Part shown: positions 31,646 to 44,121 of the stretch, one piece after another | Layout: every line of letters starts with the position of its first letter | Numbering within the stretch: the first letter of the stretch is position 1 | Source: Yponomeuta sedellus | Taxonomy: Eukaryota > Arthropoda > Insecta > Lepidoptera > Yponomeutidae | NCBI GenBank assembly: GCA_934045075.1 | Contig: OW203727.1 | Location: forward strand, 10,174,675-10,238,674 | DNA length: 64,000 nucleotides | Reading direction: 5' to 3' | The notes under the pieces: model-generated | The model's input: the letters and a program-made list of their open reading frames with translations, nothing else | What the model was told of the DNA's origin: nothing | Database searches by the model: none | Program-made: the position numbers and the translations under genes

Positions 31646-32129
31646 TATGTTGTGTTTTATCTTTGTACCTAGGTTGGTCTAGTCTGCTTATGATCAGCAG
31701 TCAAGATTTTTGTTATTGTTCATATCGGTTTTTATTAAAATATCCCCTCGTATTCTCGTTTGTTCCCCTTTAACGTTAGGATTTTTTGCTACCTATCTGT
31801 AACCGTAGGTACGGTTAATGGACTCCATCAGATGGGATCCAAAATTGCTGTGTAGCAATACACTTTTGAGATTACATGAAAGGGTGTCTGCGGCCTGGAG
31901 CGTGTGCTCAGCGAATACTTGAACAAAGTAAAGCAGAGATGAAAGAGCTAATGCATTGAATATTATGAATCGTATTTTTGGGCACGAAAATGCGCAGAGA
32001 TTATGGTAACAGCATTGAGGTTTTGGAATGACTAAATAACTTTTTATGCGAAATTCAAATCTATACGAGTACGTGTCGTCCCACGGCCAGGCGACACAAA
32101 CGGAATGGTACTTTAATATTTTAGAGTAT

Positions 32130-32240
32130 TTTGATTTTTACAGACTTTATTTTTTACAGTAAGCATGGTTATCCCAGCACCGGGTATGCTAGTTTGGGAC
32201 CAGGACAAGTAATTGAGTTCTGAAAAAGTTATGATTAAAT
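32130..32240 (+). mobile_element. SINE 3'-body fragment
   Basis: 'tagtttgggaccaggacaag' resembles the segments at 4003-4110 and 51510-51665. Confidence 0.45.
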
Positions 32241-33330
32241 TTTTAAGTTTTTCTTAATTGCTTGCCTCATTTGAAATCACCCACCCAAATTTTAAAACAT
32301 CCTGTGTTTTTATAATGCCTATCGATGGAGTAAATAATACAGAATAATAATCTCTCAAGTAACACAGTGTTTCAAATTGAAGGAACCCTGAGAAATAAAG
32401 TCTTCCATAACACAGAATATTGCCGTTTCTACGATATAAAAGTACTATTACGATATAAAAGTACTAGTACGTATACCCGTGGGACGCCGTGTATATAAAT
32501 AATATAAATGTAATCTAAATGAAGTAAGTTCTCAAGGATTAGGTCAAATAAAAATACCCTTATTAAATAGTAACAGGAGAATCTGAGGTAAAATGTACGT
32601 TATTACGAAACTAATTTAAAAGATAGGGTTGGCTATCTTTTTGAAATGAAAAATCACAGATCTTCCACACGATTCGGAGGTTCCTAAGAGAATTAAAAGA
32701 GGTTATTTGGAATATTGTGCAACATATATCGTCGTTGATATTGCAAAATGTCACGTTTGTACCTATATCTGAATGACAATTAAAAAATGAGAAAGATAGC
32801 GAGACATCAAATACTTACTTAACCAGGTTGAGGTTTATAATGTCTTACATTAGTCTTACGGAATCAAACTTTCTTCAGTTTAAATGAAAGACAAAAATAA
32901 TATTTTCTCTACGAATGACACTTTGCAAAATCCGTTGATATTGGCAATGTCATTATATATTACATTGGATTAGATTACATTAAAACTCTTTGTTGTACAC
33001 ACCAGAAAACCAAATACACGAAAGGCTTACATATCTAAGTTTTGCCGTATATAATTGCTACCAGTTTCAACTTGGTTTTTGATACTTGTAATATTAACAT
33101 AATTATGCTTTACTTTGTAATAAGTAGAACCTTTTATCAAATATTCACAAATTATTTAATTACTTGATTTGGTATAAAAAATAATAAAATAGCGAGAAGA
33201 AAAAAAAATCACTATTAAAAAAAAAACAAACCACTGAAATAAAAGTAACCAACAACCCGACAGCTGAGCATTATGGACCTACTAAGCAGGCGGGAACCAA
33301 ATTCACCGAGTTGTAATGAATCCGTAGTTT
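32241..33330. other. Unassigned AT-rich sequence
   Basis: Nothing recognised. A short duplication 'cgatataaaagtacta' occurs twice at about 32434-32470. Confidence 0.4.
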
Positions 33331-33339
33331 ATTGTAGAC

Positions 33340-33600
33340 ATATAGATAGATAATACTTTATTGTAGATAAAATGGAAATCACACACATATTTCTTAACCT
33401 AAGAGTGCAGACGGCGGTCTTATCACGAAAAGTGACCTCTTGCAGACAACCTTTGGATAGACCGGACTTATAGATTAGAGAAGGAAGTAGATGTGCAAAA
33501 AAAATACAAAATGATAATTTCAGAGGTAAATAAATATATGCCTAAATAACGGTGTGAATGAATCAAATTATCAGCAGATCCATACAAGTAATTGTATTTT
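33340..33600 (-). mobile_element. LINE 3'-end fragment
   Basis: 'agatagataatactttattg' is the complement of a LINE tail. The following 200 bp match 805-1015, sharing 'agacaacctttggatagac' and 'atttcagaggta'. Confidence 0.6.
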
Positions 33601-34190
33601 TTATTGTTTGAAGTAACTAGATTAGCCGGAAGAATTTTATTATTCTAACCATAATATGCCCCTGTAAGAAAGTGTATCCAAATATGCCTTGTTACGTCGA
33701 TACAAAGCAGACCTTCTGTAGCAAACTGGCCACTTCGTGCCCACCCTATCTGCGGGCGTCCCGTCAGACAATTGCTCCTCAAGATACCTCCCTTATCTCG
33801 TTCAAGGAAAAATCTTATTAAAACAACCATCTCGCGGTTTTGTTTAACGTTCCCCAAACTTTAATGGGAAACTGCTAAAGTTCAATGAGCAGGCTAAATT
33901 GGTAAAAGTTTCAGTCAAAGATAAAAGGCAGTGGGTTGGGAGCCACTTTCATTACATCAAACAGTGCCTGTCTATTTACATACTAGCTTCCCTTGCGATT
34001 TTATTAATTTTTGAACCTACATAGTTAAGATTACCCCGTCTTCTGACGGACGTCATATCCTATTCACTTAGGTGAACTCACATTGATGTAACAAATATAA
34101 AGTTCTGCAAGTTAATGTTACGATTGTAAGAGTTCTTGTTTTATGTGATAGATAATATATCGTATAATTTAGGCAGCTGCTTTAAAAGGG

Positions 34191-34290
34191 GCTATTCATC
34201 ATCACCTATTATGTTCCTACCAAGGGGCACGGGTCTCTTTCCTAAGGAAGGTATAGGCCATACTCCACCACGGTGGGCACGTCCGGATAG
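34191..34290 (-). mobile_element. 5S-derived SINE, 3' fragment
   Basis: 'aaggggcacgggtctctttc' and 'ggccatactccaccacggtg' match the 3' body. Truncated inside 'gtccggat'. Confidence 0.7.
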
Positions 34291-34613
34291 TGCGGAAAAG
34301 TTAATAAATGTTAATCTTAATGTTATTATTTGGTGTTGACTGCATCTACGCTTAGTATATTTGTAAACATTAAGGCATCTTAGGTATAAGTTAGCAAAAA
34401 TCGTGGACAGAGTGCCGTAGTCAACTTTTTGAACCTTTGACGGCTTAAAAAGGAGACAGGCAAGAGAAGATCGTTTCGGCCACGCGATTGATAAGTTGCT
34501 CCCTCTACTTTTTGCTCAATATTTCGTCATGTATACCTTGTAATTAAGGAGTGAACAAACATTTTTTTAAGGCTTACAAGTATAAATCTGTAAACCGATT
34601 TATGCTGACGGCC

Positions 34614-34800
34614 TCGGTGGTGCAGTAGTTTGGCACGCTGACTGTAAAACCGAAGGTCTCGGGTTCGATCCTCGGCAGGGTCAAACTAGGAAACGAACTT
34701 TTCTAGTTTGTCTCGGGTCTTGGATGTTATCTATGTATTTATTGTATTAAATCTATCGTCGAGCGACAGATTTAATACAATATCGTTACCTATGACACAA
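34614..34800 (+). mobile_element. tRNA-derived SINE with palindromic tail
   Basis: Head 'cggtggtgcagtagtttggc' (A box) and 'gggttcgatcctc' (B box), then a body 'gtctcgggtcttggatgtta'. The end contains a near-perfect inverted repeat at 34741-34781 (attgtattaaatct / agatttaatacaat). Confidence 0.65.
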
Positions 34801-34864
34801 GTCATTTAGTTGTACTTAGTATAGGGCTAACGAAATCTCTGTAATATGTCCATGAATATTTATC

Positions 34865-35189
34865 TATTCATTCATTCATTCATTCATTCATTCATTCATT
34901 CATTCATTCATTCATTCATTCATTCATTCATTCATTCATTCATTCATTCATTCATTCATTCATTCATTCATTCATTCATTCATTCATTCATTTATTCATT
35001 CATTCATTCATTCATTCATTCATTCATTCATTCATTCATTCATTCATTCATTCATTCATTCATTCATTCATTCATTCATTCATTCATTCATTCATTCATT
35101 CATTCATTCATTCATTCATTCATTCATTCATTCATTCGTTCGTTCGTTCGTTCGTTCGTTCGTTCGTTCGTTCGTTCGTTCATTCATTC
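34865..35189. repeat. (ATTC)n microsatellite with an internal (GTTC)n block
   Basis: About 325 bp of ATTC tetranucleotides with one t-for-c interruption near 34991, and a uniform CGTT block from 35137 to 35180. Its long frame (Phe-Ile-His-Ser repeats) is an artefact. It lies directly downstream of a SINE. Confidence 0.95.
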
Positions 35190-36985
35190 CAGTGAAATTA
35201 ACATTCGAAAAACTTGGCTAAAACTTGCCAAAAGAGACCCCGACTCTTTATCAATTGAAACTCGGGTGTATTTATGTGAAGATCACTTTGATGTAAGTCC
35301 TATAATAATCAATGTGCACTGGCTCTGACTGAAAGATGTTTGTTTACATACTTTAGATGGTTTCAAGATGGCGGAATGAGTTTTCGCCGTTACGAATTAA
35401 TCGAGGAAAAATTTTTTTTAGTTTGCATATTTTGCAGCCATCCTGAATACTTAGCAAAATCAATATATTTCGGTTTCTTACGTTAAATACTATAGGAAAT
35501 ATTCATTTATCGTGTCAAATTTGTTACGTGTCAAATAGCGGATTATGTAGAGCTCCAGTCATGGGTTGAACCCTTGACTGCATCTGCTGACTAATCCACA
35601 TTTGCATGCAAATTATTACGCAAATATGGTATATGTAGATAGTTATAATATATTATTAGACAGGACAAACGGGCATATAATGCAATTCTGTCTTCCGAAA
35701 AAAACGAAAAGGCTGACAATAAATAAGTAGTTCTGAGGGAGCCTGCAAACTTTGTTGTTACAGTTAGGTAAATTTGTAACGTAAAATTAACTCAGTAAGT
35801 GATTGAAAAATAAGAATAAGTTACTGAGGTTGGTAATGTTGGTTTTTACCAACTTAGGTAAGTAACTTTTTGTAACCTATTCGGTAGGTAATTGTGAGTA
35901 AAGTAACTGGTTAAAATTTTACCAAGCTTATTTTTATTATCAATCAATTTAATCGGTAACTGTAACAAACTTTCTCGGTTACGAAAATGCAAACACAACT
36001 TTAACCTCAATCAATGTGCGTTGTGCCTTGTGAAGCGATCGTTATTCAGCCGGCGGGCGGCGTGACTATCTTACCAGTCAGTCTTTATTCAAACAATATT
36101 TGCATTCGATTTATTTGATTTGACGCGCTGAACACTAAAATGTACCTAATTCAAAAAGTACGCAGCAAACATAATGGGCACACTTCTAAAGCGGATTAAA
36201 AACTCATTTCGGACCGCTAAAAGTTTCTTATAGAAAACACCACCTTTGGGTGCACTTAAAGATGAACAAAGTCCTCATTTTCGACTGGATGAGATGAAAA
36301 AGGCATTTCAGGAACAATTTCCGCATTATTAAAGTCTCAGCATTTCGTCATTTTTCTTTTTGAGATAAGACTCCTGCAGTGCGATTTAAGAAAGGGAAAA
36401 AAATGTTCGAACTTCAAATTTCATAAAATATCCTACAGATTCCTTTGTGTACCCAGCAGATCCAGAACGTAAGAGTGTGAAAAATTGCAGTATTGAAATA
36501 TTTGTCAGGCGAGCGCTGACTGCGTAGAATTCCTGCGTGAAATATTCCATGCTTTTAAACTTTATGACAATGTTTTCCCACGCCAAGTGTCCCTTGGGGG
36601 TTTTGCTCAGTATGTACCTATGATGATACGAAGAGAACAGTATCTTCCTTTCAAAGTAACTACTAGCTTACGTTTTATAACACAAAAATCTGTGAAATGA
36701 AGAACTTTCTAACCAGCCAGTTTTAGTTTGTAACTCTCTTTAATGTCTGAGTCTTATTTATAAAAACGCAACTCCTGAAAACACTAAACGGCAGTTTAAA
36801 CAATCTGTGGTAAAGTGGAAGACGTAACCACAAATTATTTTAACTGCCTCTAAGGAGTGTTTTAGAGGAATCTTATTCTTATAGAAGTGAAAATTAGGCT
36901 AGTTACAAAATCATGCATTTCACAGTTTTTTAAATGATAATATAATTTAGTGATCAGCAGTTTAGCATACCTACAGAACGTGATT
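35190..36985. other. Unassigned sequence
   Basis: No family recognised. The part at 35860-35960 shows repeated 'ggtaa' and 'aggtaagtaac' words that may be a decayed minisatellite. Confidence 0.35.
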
Positions 36986-37003
36986 TGATATATATATATA
37001 TAT
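36986..37003. repeat. (TA)n microsatellite
   Basis: Short run of alternating ta. A second short run is at 37370-37380. Confidence 0.8.
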
Positions 37004-37400
37004 GTCGGATTATGGTCAGGATCAGGTGGCGAGGGATCTTCACCTCTCTGCGGAGAATCTATCCATCGAACAAAGGCACGAAACGCGGTGATCCCTGTGG
37101 AAAAGCACTAGGTTTTCTCTAGCCTTTTTAAAAATGTTTTTTACTTTCCGCAATATTCTCGTTTTTTTCCTTTTTGTTTTTAATCATTCACAGAGTCACC
37201 ATCCAGTGCTATCCACAGATTTCACCCAAGCATTGACAGTTTACACAGTATAATCATCAGACCATTACACAGAACCATCTTTAACCAAAATAAAGCTTGA
37301 CGTTCCGTTGCACAGATTAGTAACTAAAGTAAACAAAACCAATTAGATTCTAAAATCCTTCATCTTCGATATATATATATAAAACTGAATTAAAATTTTG

Positions 37401-37475
37401 AGGTAATGTGATCTGGTGTACATAATAGTATATGTATACACCAGATCACATTACCTGTGTACATAATAGTAAAAG
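37401..37475. repeat. Inverted repeat plus adjacent direct repeat
   Basis: 'aggtaatgtgatctggtgta' (37401-37420) is perfectly complementary to 37437-37456, with a 16-nt loop. The word 'gtgtacataatagta' then appears a second time at 37457-37471. This is the footprint of a template switch. Confidence 0.8.
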
Positions 37476-38100
37476 AATATAAGCCGAGATTTTTTTTCTT
37501 CACCCATTCTAGTAGGCAACGGGAACTATGCCCATACAGCCAAGTCTTCAGTAGGTTTTTTTTTATATGAAATGAAAATTAAATTTAATGAAATGAAACC
37601 TAACCTAACTCATTCAATCAAATCATAAAATCTGATATTGAAACAAATTAGTAGCTTCTTTTTAGAAATATACGTCTTTGCATGAATCATAAAAACTTCT
37701 ATGAATTTTTTTAGTAAAAACTTCATGGTTGGTTTTTCTTTTTAATATTAATAGACAATACTCGTATTTTGACAGTTGGGAAAGAGAACGCACGAGTGCG
37801 GAAAAGGTAAAAAAAAGCACGAGTGTGTCCATCTGGTGTGCCCACATCCCGCACACTGTACGTCCCTGCAATACGCCACTTTTTGAGCAACTGTATTAAA
37901 AAGGATGTTTTTAAATCAAACCATTTTTTTTAAATTTCAAAGTAAAGAATTTACCTTCTGTTTGCTGAATGCCCATGTAAAGTAGACTGTGGCTTTTGGG
38001 CAGTGTATCTTTTCTCAAGTCATCTTATTATCTTATCTCCATTCCTGTATTGTTATCTTATTTCCATCAGGTAGTGGACTTCTAATTTTGACAGCTTAGT
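37476..38100. other. Unassigned sequence
   Basis: Nothing recognised. Confidence 0.4.
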
Positions 38101-38300
38101 GCCCCTGTCAATACGGGAGAATATTTGTATTTTTGTAAGTGAAGTGCAGCGACTGTGTCGTTTGTAGTGCGGCGCCTCGCGTCCCGGGACAGTTCATGCA
38201 ATATTCAGCACTATATAAAAGTCAGTATCCGCCGTTCGGGCCGGCTCCGTTTCAATGCGCGCCGTGTGCCCGTGACAAATACGCTGTTATGTTTTCTTTT
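38101..38300 (+). promoter_or_regulatory. GC-richer segment with a TATA box
   Basis: 'ctatataaaag' begins at 38210, inside a stretch much richer in GC than its surroundings (gcggcgcctcgcgtcccggg upstream, cgccgttcgggccggctcc downstream). A frame of 110 codons (38155-38487) overlaps it but resembles no known protein. A promoter or conserved element is possible; evidence is compositional. Confidence 0.25.
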
Positions 38301-39390
38301 GCATGTCAAAAGGCCCAGCTATGAAATTGATCTCGTCCAACAAACTCTGCAGCGATGCCCAAGGCCTACACACATCAACGCTACTGAACGTCCTATCAAT
38401 TCGTTGACAGTTTTCGATTGTATATTTTTCGCGTTTGTTTCTGAACTTTTGTCGCTGCAAACAAAGGTTGTTACTCGTTGTTACTAAGTACTTCATGCTC
38501 TCGAAATATTGATGCCTATTGTCTCTCAGTTATTGTTTTGTTCCGAATTGATTCCGTGTTTTCGCAACGTGCCTGACAATTTCTGAATATCGGAGCAGCG
38601 TAACGTTAGCGGAGATGATTACGTCTGTTGCAAAGTACCTAGCCGTTAACGTATCTAGGTAGAGTGCATACGTGTAAAGGCTCAAAAGTTGCCACATTAT
38701 ACCTAGAACACTTTACAAAAAGTATAAATTCCTTTCTTTTCTTCACAAAGAGACTAAAAACATAAGCTGCCGTGGACTTACGTGCGGCACCTTAATTAGT
38801 TTGATAGTTGGGGCTGGCGTACACCTGTGCGGACTTAAAGCCAGGATTTACGGCTCAAGGAACTGGATGCGAGTTAAGGCGCCCGAACACGTCGAGAATT
38901 CGGCGAAATGCCTTAGCTTAAACCAAGTTTTATACTGCACTTTCAAAAAGTAATTCAGGGAAACGTATTCAAGACGAGACAATATAACAATGCAATTAAA
39001 ACGGGGCTAACTAATCCAGCTTGTATAGTCGAATGAAATAATAAATTCCGAGTTTAAACTAAGATTAATCGCGTGAAAGTGCTCGAATAAATGCGCTAAT
39101 TCTGGAGTAACGTCGGCCAGAGCCGGCAAAAGACGGGGTGGATGCGAGCGCAATTTATTCTCATTACCCGCGAAAGGTCGTGGCCTTCTTCATAGCACGG
39201 TGAAATCCGGTTGTACGTTGAAACACTACGATTTTTACGCAACGAGCTACGCCCGGCTATTTAGCTACGCTCTACAGCGATGAATACGGTTGGCTTATGA
39301 AATCCTTAATAGTCGTATGAAGAGACTCACCAATGAAGAGTAGATAAATAGATAGATGATACTTTGTCGTACGTGTGCATAAAAAATTAA
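38301..39390. other. Unassigned; non-repetitive island 38880-39260
   Basis: The 38880-39260 part is moderately GC-rich, lacks any repeat family, and contains 'aatttattctcattacccgc'-like blocks of the sort often conserved near insect developmental genes. No frame is convincing. Confidence 0.3.
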
Positions 39391-39394
39391 GAAT

Positions 39395-39545
39395 AAGAAT
39401 AAAAATAATTTTATTGCCTCATTGGAAACAACCTAAACAGTAAAGTAAGACTTAAAACTAGAACTTAATTACAATAAATCACTTTCAGACAACCTGTCTA
39501 CTTAATACAATAAAAAGCAAAACAAAAAGCATTTACTAGCACAAA
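39395..39545 (-). mobile_element. Possible LINE 3'-end remnant
   Basis: 'ttttattgcctcattggaaa' and 'caacct' words resemble the complement of LINE tails elsewhere in the window. Highly diverged. Confidence 0.3.
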
Positions 39546-39671
39546 GGTGATACTTTTTTTGTTATTAAACAGTAATGATTTAAGTTATCAAAATTATATT
39601 TAACAAACACATGTCATGTCAGTTCTGTCGCAAAAATAAATGATCACTAAGTTTACATTACTAGAAACTTG

Positions 39672-39705
39672 TGACCCAGCAGTGGGGACATACAAGGATT
39701 GATAA
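39672..39705 (+). mobile_element. 5S-derived SINE 3'-terminal fragment
   Basis: 'cccagcagtggggacataca' followed by 'aggattgata' is the last 35 bp of the family. Confidence 0.5.
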
Positions 39706-42330
39706 CGATGAACTTTGTACAATTGGACATACTGCACACAATTGTTTTATTAGTCTACTTTAAACTCTTTATGGGTGAGCTATCAAGGGTTTTATAACTT
39801 AACCGCAGTTATGTCTATAGAGTTTATGTCGAGCCAAAACCTTTTGTCAGTAAGGTGAATATTATTTATTGTATACCAACACAATATAGAAGGTACACAT
39901 GGCTCTTGTCTCTGCTTGCTCAATACTGAAAAATCTCTGCGGCAGGAGCGACAAAACTCTTGCCTTTTTGGGCTGGCAGGAATTACATGAAGAAACTTAA
40001 TAATAATTTAGTATAGCTTAATGGACATTATTTCTAGGTCACGAATTGAGAATCTTCTAGGATTTGGATATGAACGGTCACTACAAAAATGAGAATATAT
40101 TTTTTGTTTATATTTATGTGTCGTAGTTTTGGAGAAAAATAATTTCTTTAATTAACTTAGCTCACTGATACAGGTCAGAAACATCATTAATTTTAATCTC
40201 TCAAACTTTATTAATTTGTTACACGTATTAAATCAAGTATTTTTGACTTCCTATCTACAAAAAAAGTAAATAGAGCCATACTTAAATTATGGAAGACGAT
40301 GAGGGTAGCTGGCGCATATTAGAACAGAATACTTGTATATTTGAGACCTGCGAAAATTCTAAACCAAAATGTCAAACGTCAAAGCAAAAATCACTGACAG
40401 AGCAGTGACAGTTATTTTTACAAGCTGCAATGTTGCCGATGATACACAACGACAATTCCGTTCGTTTACTTCTACGCCCTTTTATAATTCCGTTTGTTTA
40501 ATTATACGCCCTTTCAAAACGAAATTCATGAATGAAAATCTCCAAATCTCATCTGAGGTAAAAACTGAGAACGTAGGGCTATCCAGTCTAGCTTCCTTTT
40601 CATATACAGCAAAGGAAAAAAATGCGAATTAATGTCCATTGCGTCTGCGCTTCTGAATTTTTTTCATTTAACCTTTTCTATTGTTTGTTTTGACCTATAA
40701 CAGAAATATAAAATAGATGTTCTGGTATTTCAGCGCTTGAAATTGCCAATACTCTGATAGCGTGATGCTTTATCTGAGAGAAGTTCTATGCTCTGCAATA
40801 TGACGTACAGGCTTCTTATAAAAACATTTCTCTTTTGAGAAAAGGCACTGTAGCTCTTTCTCATCCTGATGTTATGCAGATGTAGAGCAACGGGGGAAGG
40901 CAGCTATTAGCTAATTTGATTAATTTAATGAACGCGTTAGACATTAATTTGATCGTACATGTTATGAAATATCATTTACGCATCGCCTCCGTAGAGGGTG
41001 TTTTACGTGGAGAGCAATTTATGTACGCTTTAGGCGGTATTTGTGTCGACATCAATTGCTTTACTGTCGTTTTCCCTATAAGGAATGTTACATCCTGTTT
41101 CTTATCGTTAGCCATGTTTTTAAGTGCTATAAACGTCCCACTGCAGGCTTCCTCTCAGATCAAGAGTATGGGCTTAATTATCACGCGTGCCCAGCGCGGG
41201 TGGGCAATTTTAGCGCTGAAGTATTTAAACATCTTAGACACTCTTTATCACGATGTTTTCCTTCCCGTGTGCTTGTTGCGTGTAAGTATGGCTGTATGTG
41301 GAAGTGTTAGTGCATGTTTGTTTCAATATAATCAGTGTTGTGGGTGCAGTGGTGCAAACCCTCAGCCTATACTGAGCACGACAGTATACAAATACCTGTA
41401 GCCTTGGAATCTGCTTTCGTTTTTTTTCACTTGTTTTCGTTTCTCTTTTCTTCTGCTTTTGTTTTAATCCTGACGTTTTGTTATGTTACTCGTATTGTTA
41501 TGTCCTACTTATTGTGTTTGAAACTATTAAAACCGCAACATATTGAAGTTAATGAATGCTTATGTTGTAATATGTAAGCAAGGGCTTCACGCGAAGTCAA
41601 GACGCCTCTCCCCTGTATCGCACACGTGTTTATCCAATTTGCCGGAGTCTGGAAAGTTGTGAGCTGCAACACTTGCGCCGCTCAAATTAGAGATTCATAT
41701 TAATTTAGGGATAACACTGACAACTCTCTGTTGAGGCTGCGTTGTCTCCCGAAAATGTTGCGCCAAGTTTCGGCCCCGTAGTCGCAAGTTGGGAATTCGG
41801 AATTAGTTGTTGTGTACATTTTCGAGATTGGTAATTGCAAATGGATTAGGCACCCAGGAATATGGTCCTCGGCTTTTATTAAATTGCGTTCTGCAGCCTC
41901 ATTTCGGATGCCGGGCACAAGATTTCACAAAATAAGTCATATTATTAGGTATATTCTTTCGCTGCGTCTCTCGAAAAAGGGGCCGGCACCCTTGACAGAA
42001 CTAAATAAATTGTCGCCTTTCAAGCGTTGGGGCAAAGATAATAGAATTATTCAGATATACACGAATATGTTGTTATTGTAAGGCACAATATGTTCAGTTT
42101 TGTTTTAGCGAATTGCTGTAAGCGAAAATGTCTCACTTCGTTTAAATAGTTTGTTATTTTCAACTATAGTTTGTGAATATTCATCCGCCATAGGAAGGCC
42201 ACACAGTATATTTCACATACCTACCCAGTGTTTTGGGGAGGCTCGTTGATGACTATATGCAAATACGGAACACTCAATTTGCAAAACCGAAACGTGCACA
42301 GGTAAACGGAAAAAGTAATACACCGAAAAA
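39706..42330. other. Unassigned; includes a 161-codon frame of doubtful meaning
   Basis: The longest non-repeat frame in the window (40916-41401, plus strand) begins at TTG with the first ATG at 40928, is hydrophobic in its middle and has a cysteine-rich end (QCCGCSGA). I recognise no domain and see no splice signals tying it to other exons. The segment 41580-41920 is GC-richer and non-repetitive. Confidence 0.3.
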
Positions 42331-42343
42331 ACATAGTCTAAAC

Positions 42344-42658
42344 CAGTGATGGTTAACCTTTTAGTAATGAGGGACCATTTTACCAAATTTCTTTATAACA
42401 ACAACAACAATTTTCTTTATTAACAAGAAAGAAATTTGGGTTTATGACATGAAACAGTTGTTTTAATTTCAATACACGGTACCCAAATGTGAATTTATAA
42501 ATGAAGGATTGTTTGATTTATCATAAATAAAACACGCATAATTTTGCAACTAACACTCACTTCATTATTATTTCGTAATAATAATTATTAATGGCTTTGC
42601 GGATCATTTGCCTCCAGGAACCACAAGTGGTCCGCGGGCCATCGGTTCAGAACCACTG
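42344..42658. mobile_element. hAT-type MITE
   Basis: Flanked by the 8-bp duplication gtctaaac (42336-42343 and 42659-42666), the hallmark length for hAT. The termini are 'cagtgatggttaacc' and the complement of 'cagtggttctgaacc', matching the hAT terminal consensus caGtGGTTctcAaCc. The interior is AT-rich, with 'tggtccgcgggccatcgg' near the right end. At 315 bp it encodes nothing and would need a transposase in trans. Confidence 0.88.
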
Positions 42659-42666
42659 GTCTAAAC

Positions 42667-43210
42667 GAATAATGCCACCTTTGAAGTTACTCATGTGGTG
42701 TATCTTAACTTACTCAATCACTTCTATGAGAATAGAAACTAGGAAGGCTGAACGGATTACTTATTTTGTGGTCAAAAAAATGTTACGGCACATTTATTTT
42801 GTCACCCGTCTGTACCACGTATCACAACAATTCTTGCGTAGCTACGTACGCTATATTGATGAAACAGTCATTAAAATTCGAATCAAGTTAGTAACTGGGC
42901 TCCGAGCCAATTTCAAGTAAACAACTTCTGTTTTGAAAAATAAAACGGCTTTATAATAAAAACCGGTAGGCAAAATTGGATTTATTGGATTTCACCTTTT
43001 TTGTGAGGATGAAAGTTTACTTCTTATATTTGGGATTGCACGCACCAATAGTCTTCTTGTTGCTCAATAGACGTTTGGGCCCAAAACAGCCTTTTATTAT
43101 CAAGACGGGAATAATAATTTATTTTGGATGGAATATGCAGCTAATGATTTTCTTTTGACTTTACACATGGTCAAACTTTGGACTTAGCTTCATAGAATGA
43201 CATGTTCACA
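42667..43210. other. Unassigned sequence
   Basis: Nothing recognised. Frames up to 109 codons begin from non-standard contexts and look random. Confidence 0.35.
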
Positions 43211-43332
43211 AAATGTTTTGTTGAAAAAAAGATAATAATAGGCAAAGGAAATTCCCATCAAATAAAAATCGAAGCTGAACTACACTACGTATTCACAAGT
43301 TTAGTACAAAAGACTTTGTTGGAAAAAATCGT

Positions 43333-43530
43333 TGCTGCCTGTACGTAATACAGAGAGTATTGTAAAGAGGTTCGACATTTCACTGATGCCGGTCAGTCGC
43401 CCATTAGCTCAGTTGGGAGAGCGCTGGCATGGTTAGAGGTCGCGGGTTCGAGTCCCGGCATGGGTGGAATTTTTAGCGTTTAAATAGGTTTTTAAAATAG
43501 TCACGGGTTAGAGCATTAAAAAAAAGAATA
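43333..43530 (+). mobile_element. tRL element, copy 7 (single sense unit)
   Basis: Begins inside the family spacer (gctgcctgtacgtaatac), runs through one tRNA-like unit and ends at the conserved terminus 'gcattaaaaaaaagaata'. It lacks an inverted arm, so it is a simple 5'-truncated copy. No long duplication is visible, but the minisatellite phase gives the insertion length exactly. Confidence 0.8.
43399..43465 (+). pseudogene. tRNA-like unit (tRL copy 7), anticodon arm deleted
   Basis: 67 nt. A box tagctcagttgg and B box ggttcgagtcc are intact, but the anticodon loop and one stem strand are partly missing (gcgctggcatggttagagg). Confidence 0.65.
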
Positions 43531-44121
43531 TAATAATAGCAAAGTGCATCACAAGCAATTAAAAATCGAAGCTGAACTTCCATACATATGCACAAGTTTA
43601 GTAAAAAAGATTTTGTTGAAAAAAAAAGGTAATAATAGCAAAATGAATCCATATCATTTAAAAATGGAAGCTGAACTTCATTACGTATTCACAAGTTTAG
43701 TACAAAACATTTTGTTGGAAAAAAAATGTAATAATAGCAAAGTGAATCCCAATAAATTAAAAATCGAAGCTGAACTTCACCACGTATTCACTCACGTAAT
43801 TTGACTGTGACAGAAACTCAGGGCGAGAATGTAAGTCCATTAATCATTCGTGGCCTACTTCAGTGTTGGTTTCTATTTGTTACTTTATTTCCCGCCCCGC
43901 AGCTTTGTGCGAGAGCCATCGTTTGTGCGGGCATTTTGTTGTTGGGGATGAAAAAGAAAAGTTCTGTGTGTTTAGGTACGTCCAATTAGAAATGCTATCC
44001 GAGTCTTTTAAGGTTCTTTTTTCAACAAATTGTGTGCCCACTACAGTCTTGAGGACTTTTCATGACGTAGTTGGACAGATGGGAAATTTTACCTTTTTTA
44101 AGCTAACTATTTTATCATATC

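Larger units (their letters stand above)
43215..43800. repeat. 99-bp minisatellite, four copies, one split by tRL
   Basis: The word 'gaagctgaact' recurs at 43271, 43568, 43667 and 43766. The last three are exactly 99 bp apart, and the first gap is 297 = 99 + 198. The unit also has 'acaagtttagtac' and 'ttttgttg.aaaaaa'. The 198-bp excess is the tRL insertion at 43333-43530. Confidence 0.85.

Noticed and set aside
34846..35328. 160-codon frame rich in Phe-Ile-His-Ser
   Set aside because: Direct translation of the ATTC microsatellite.
40916..41401. 161-codon frame as a possible host gene
   Set aside because: Starts at TTG with no promoter or splice context and no recognisable domain; length alone is not convincing in 64 kb read in six frames.
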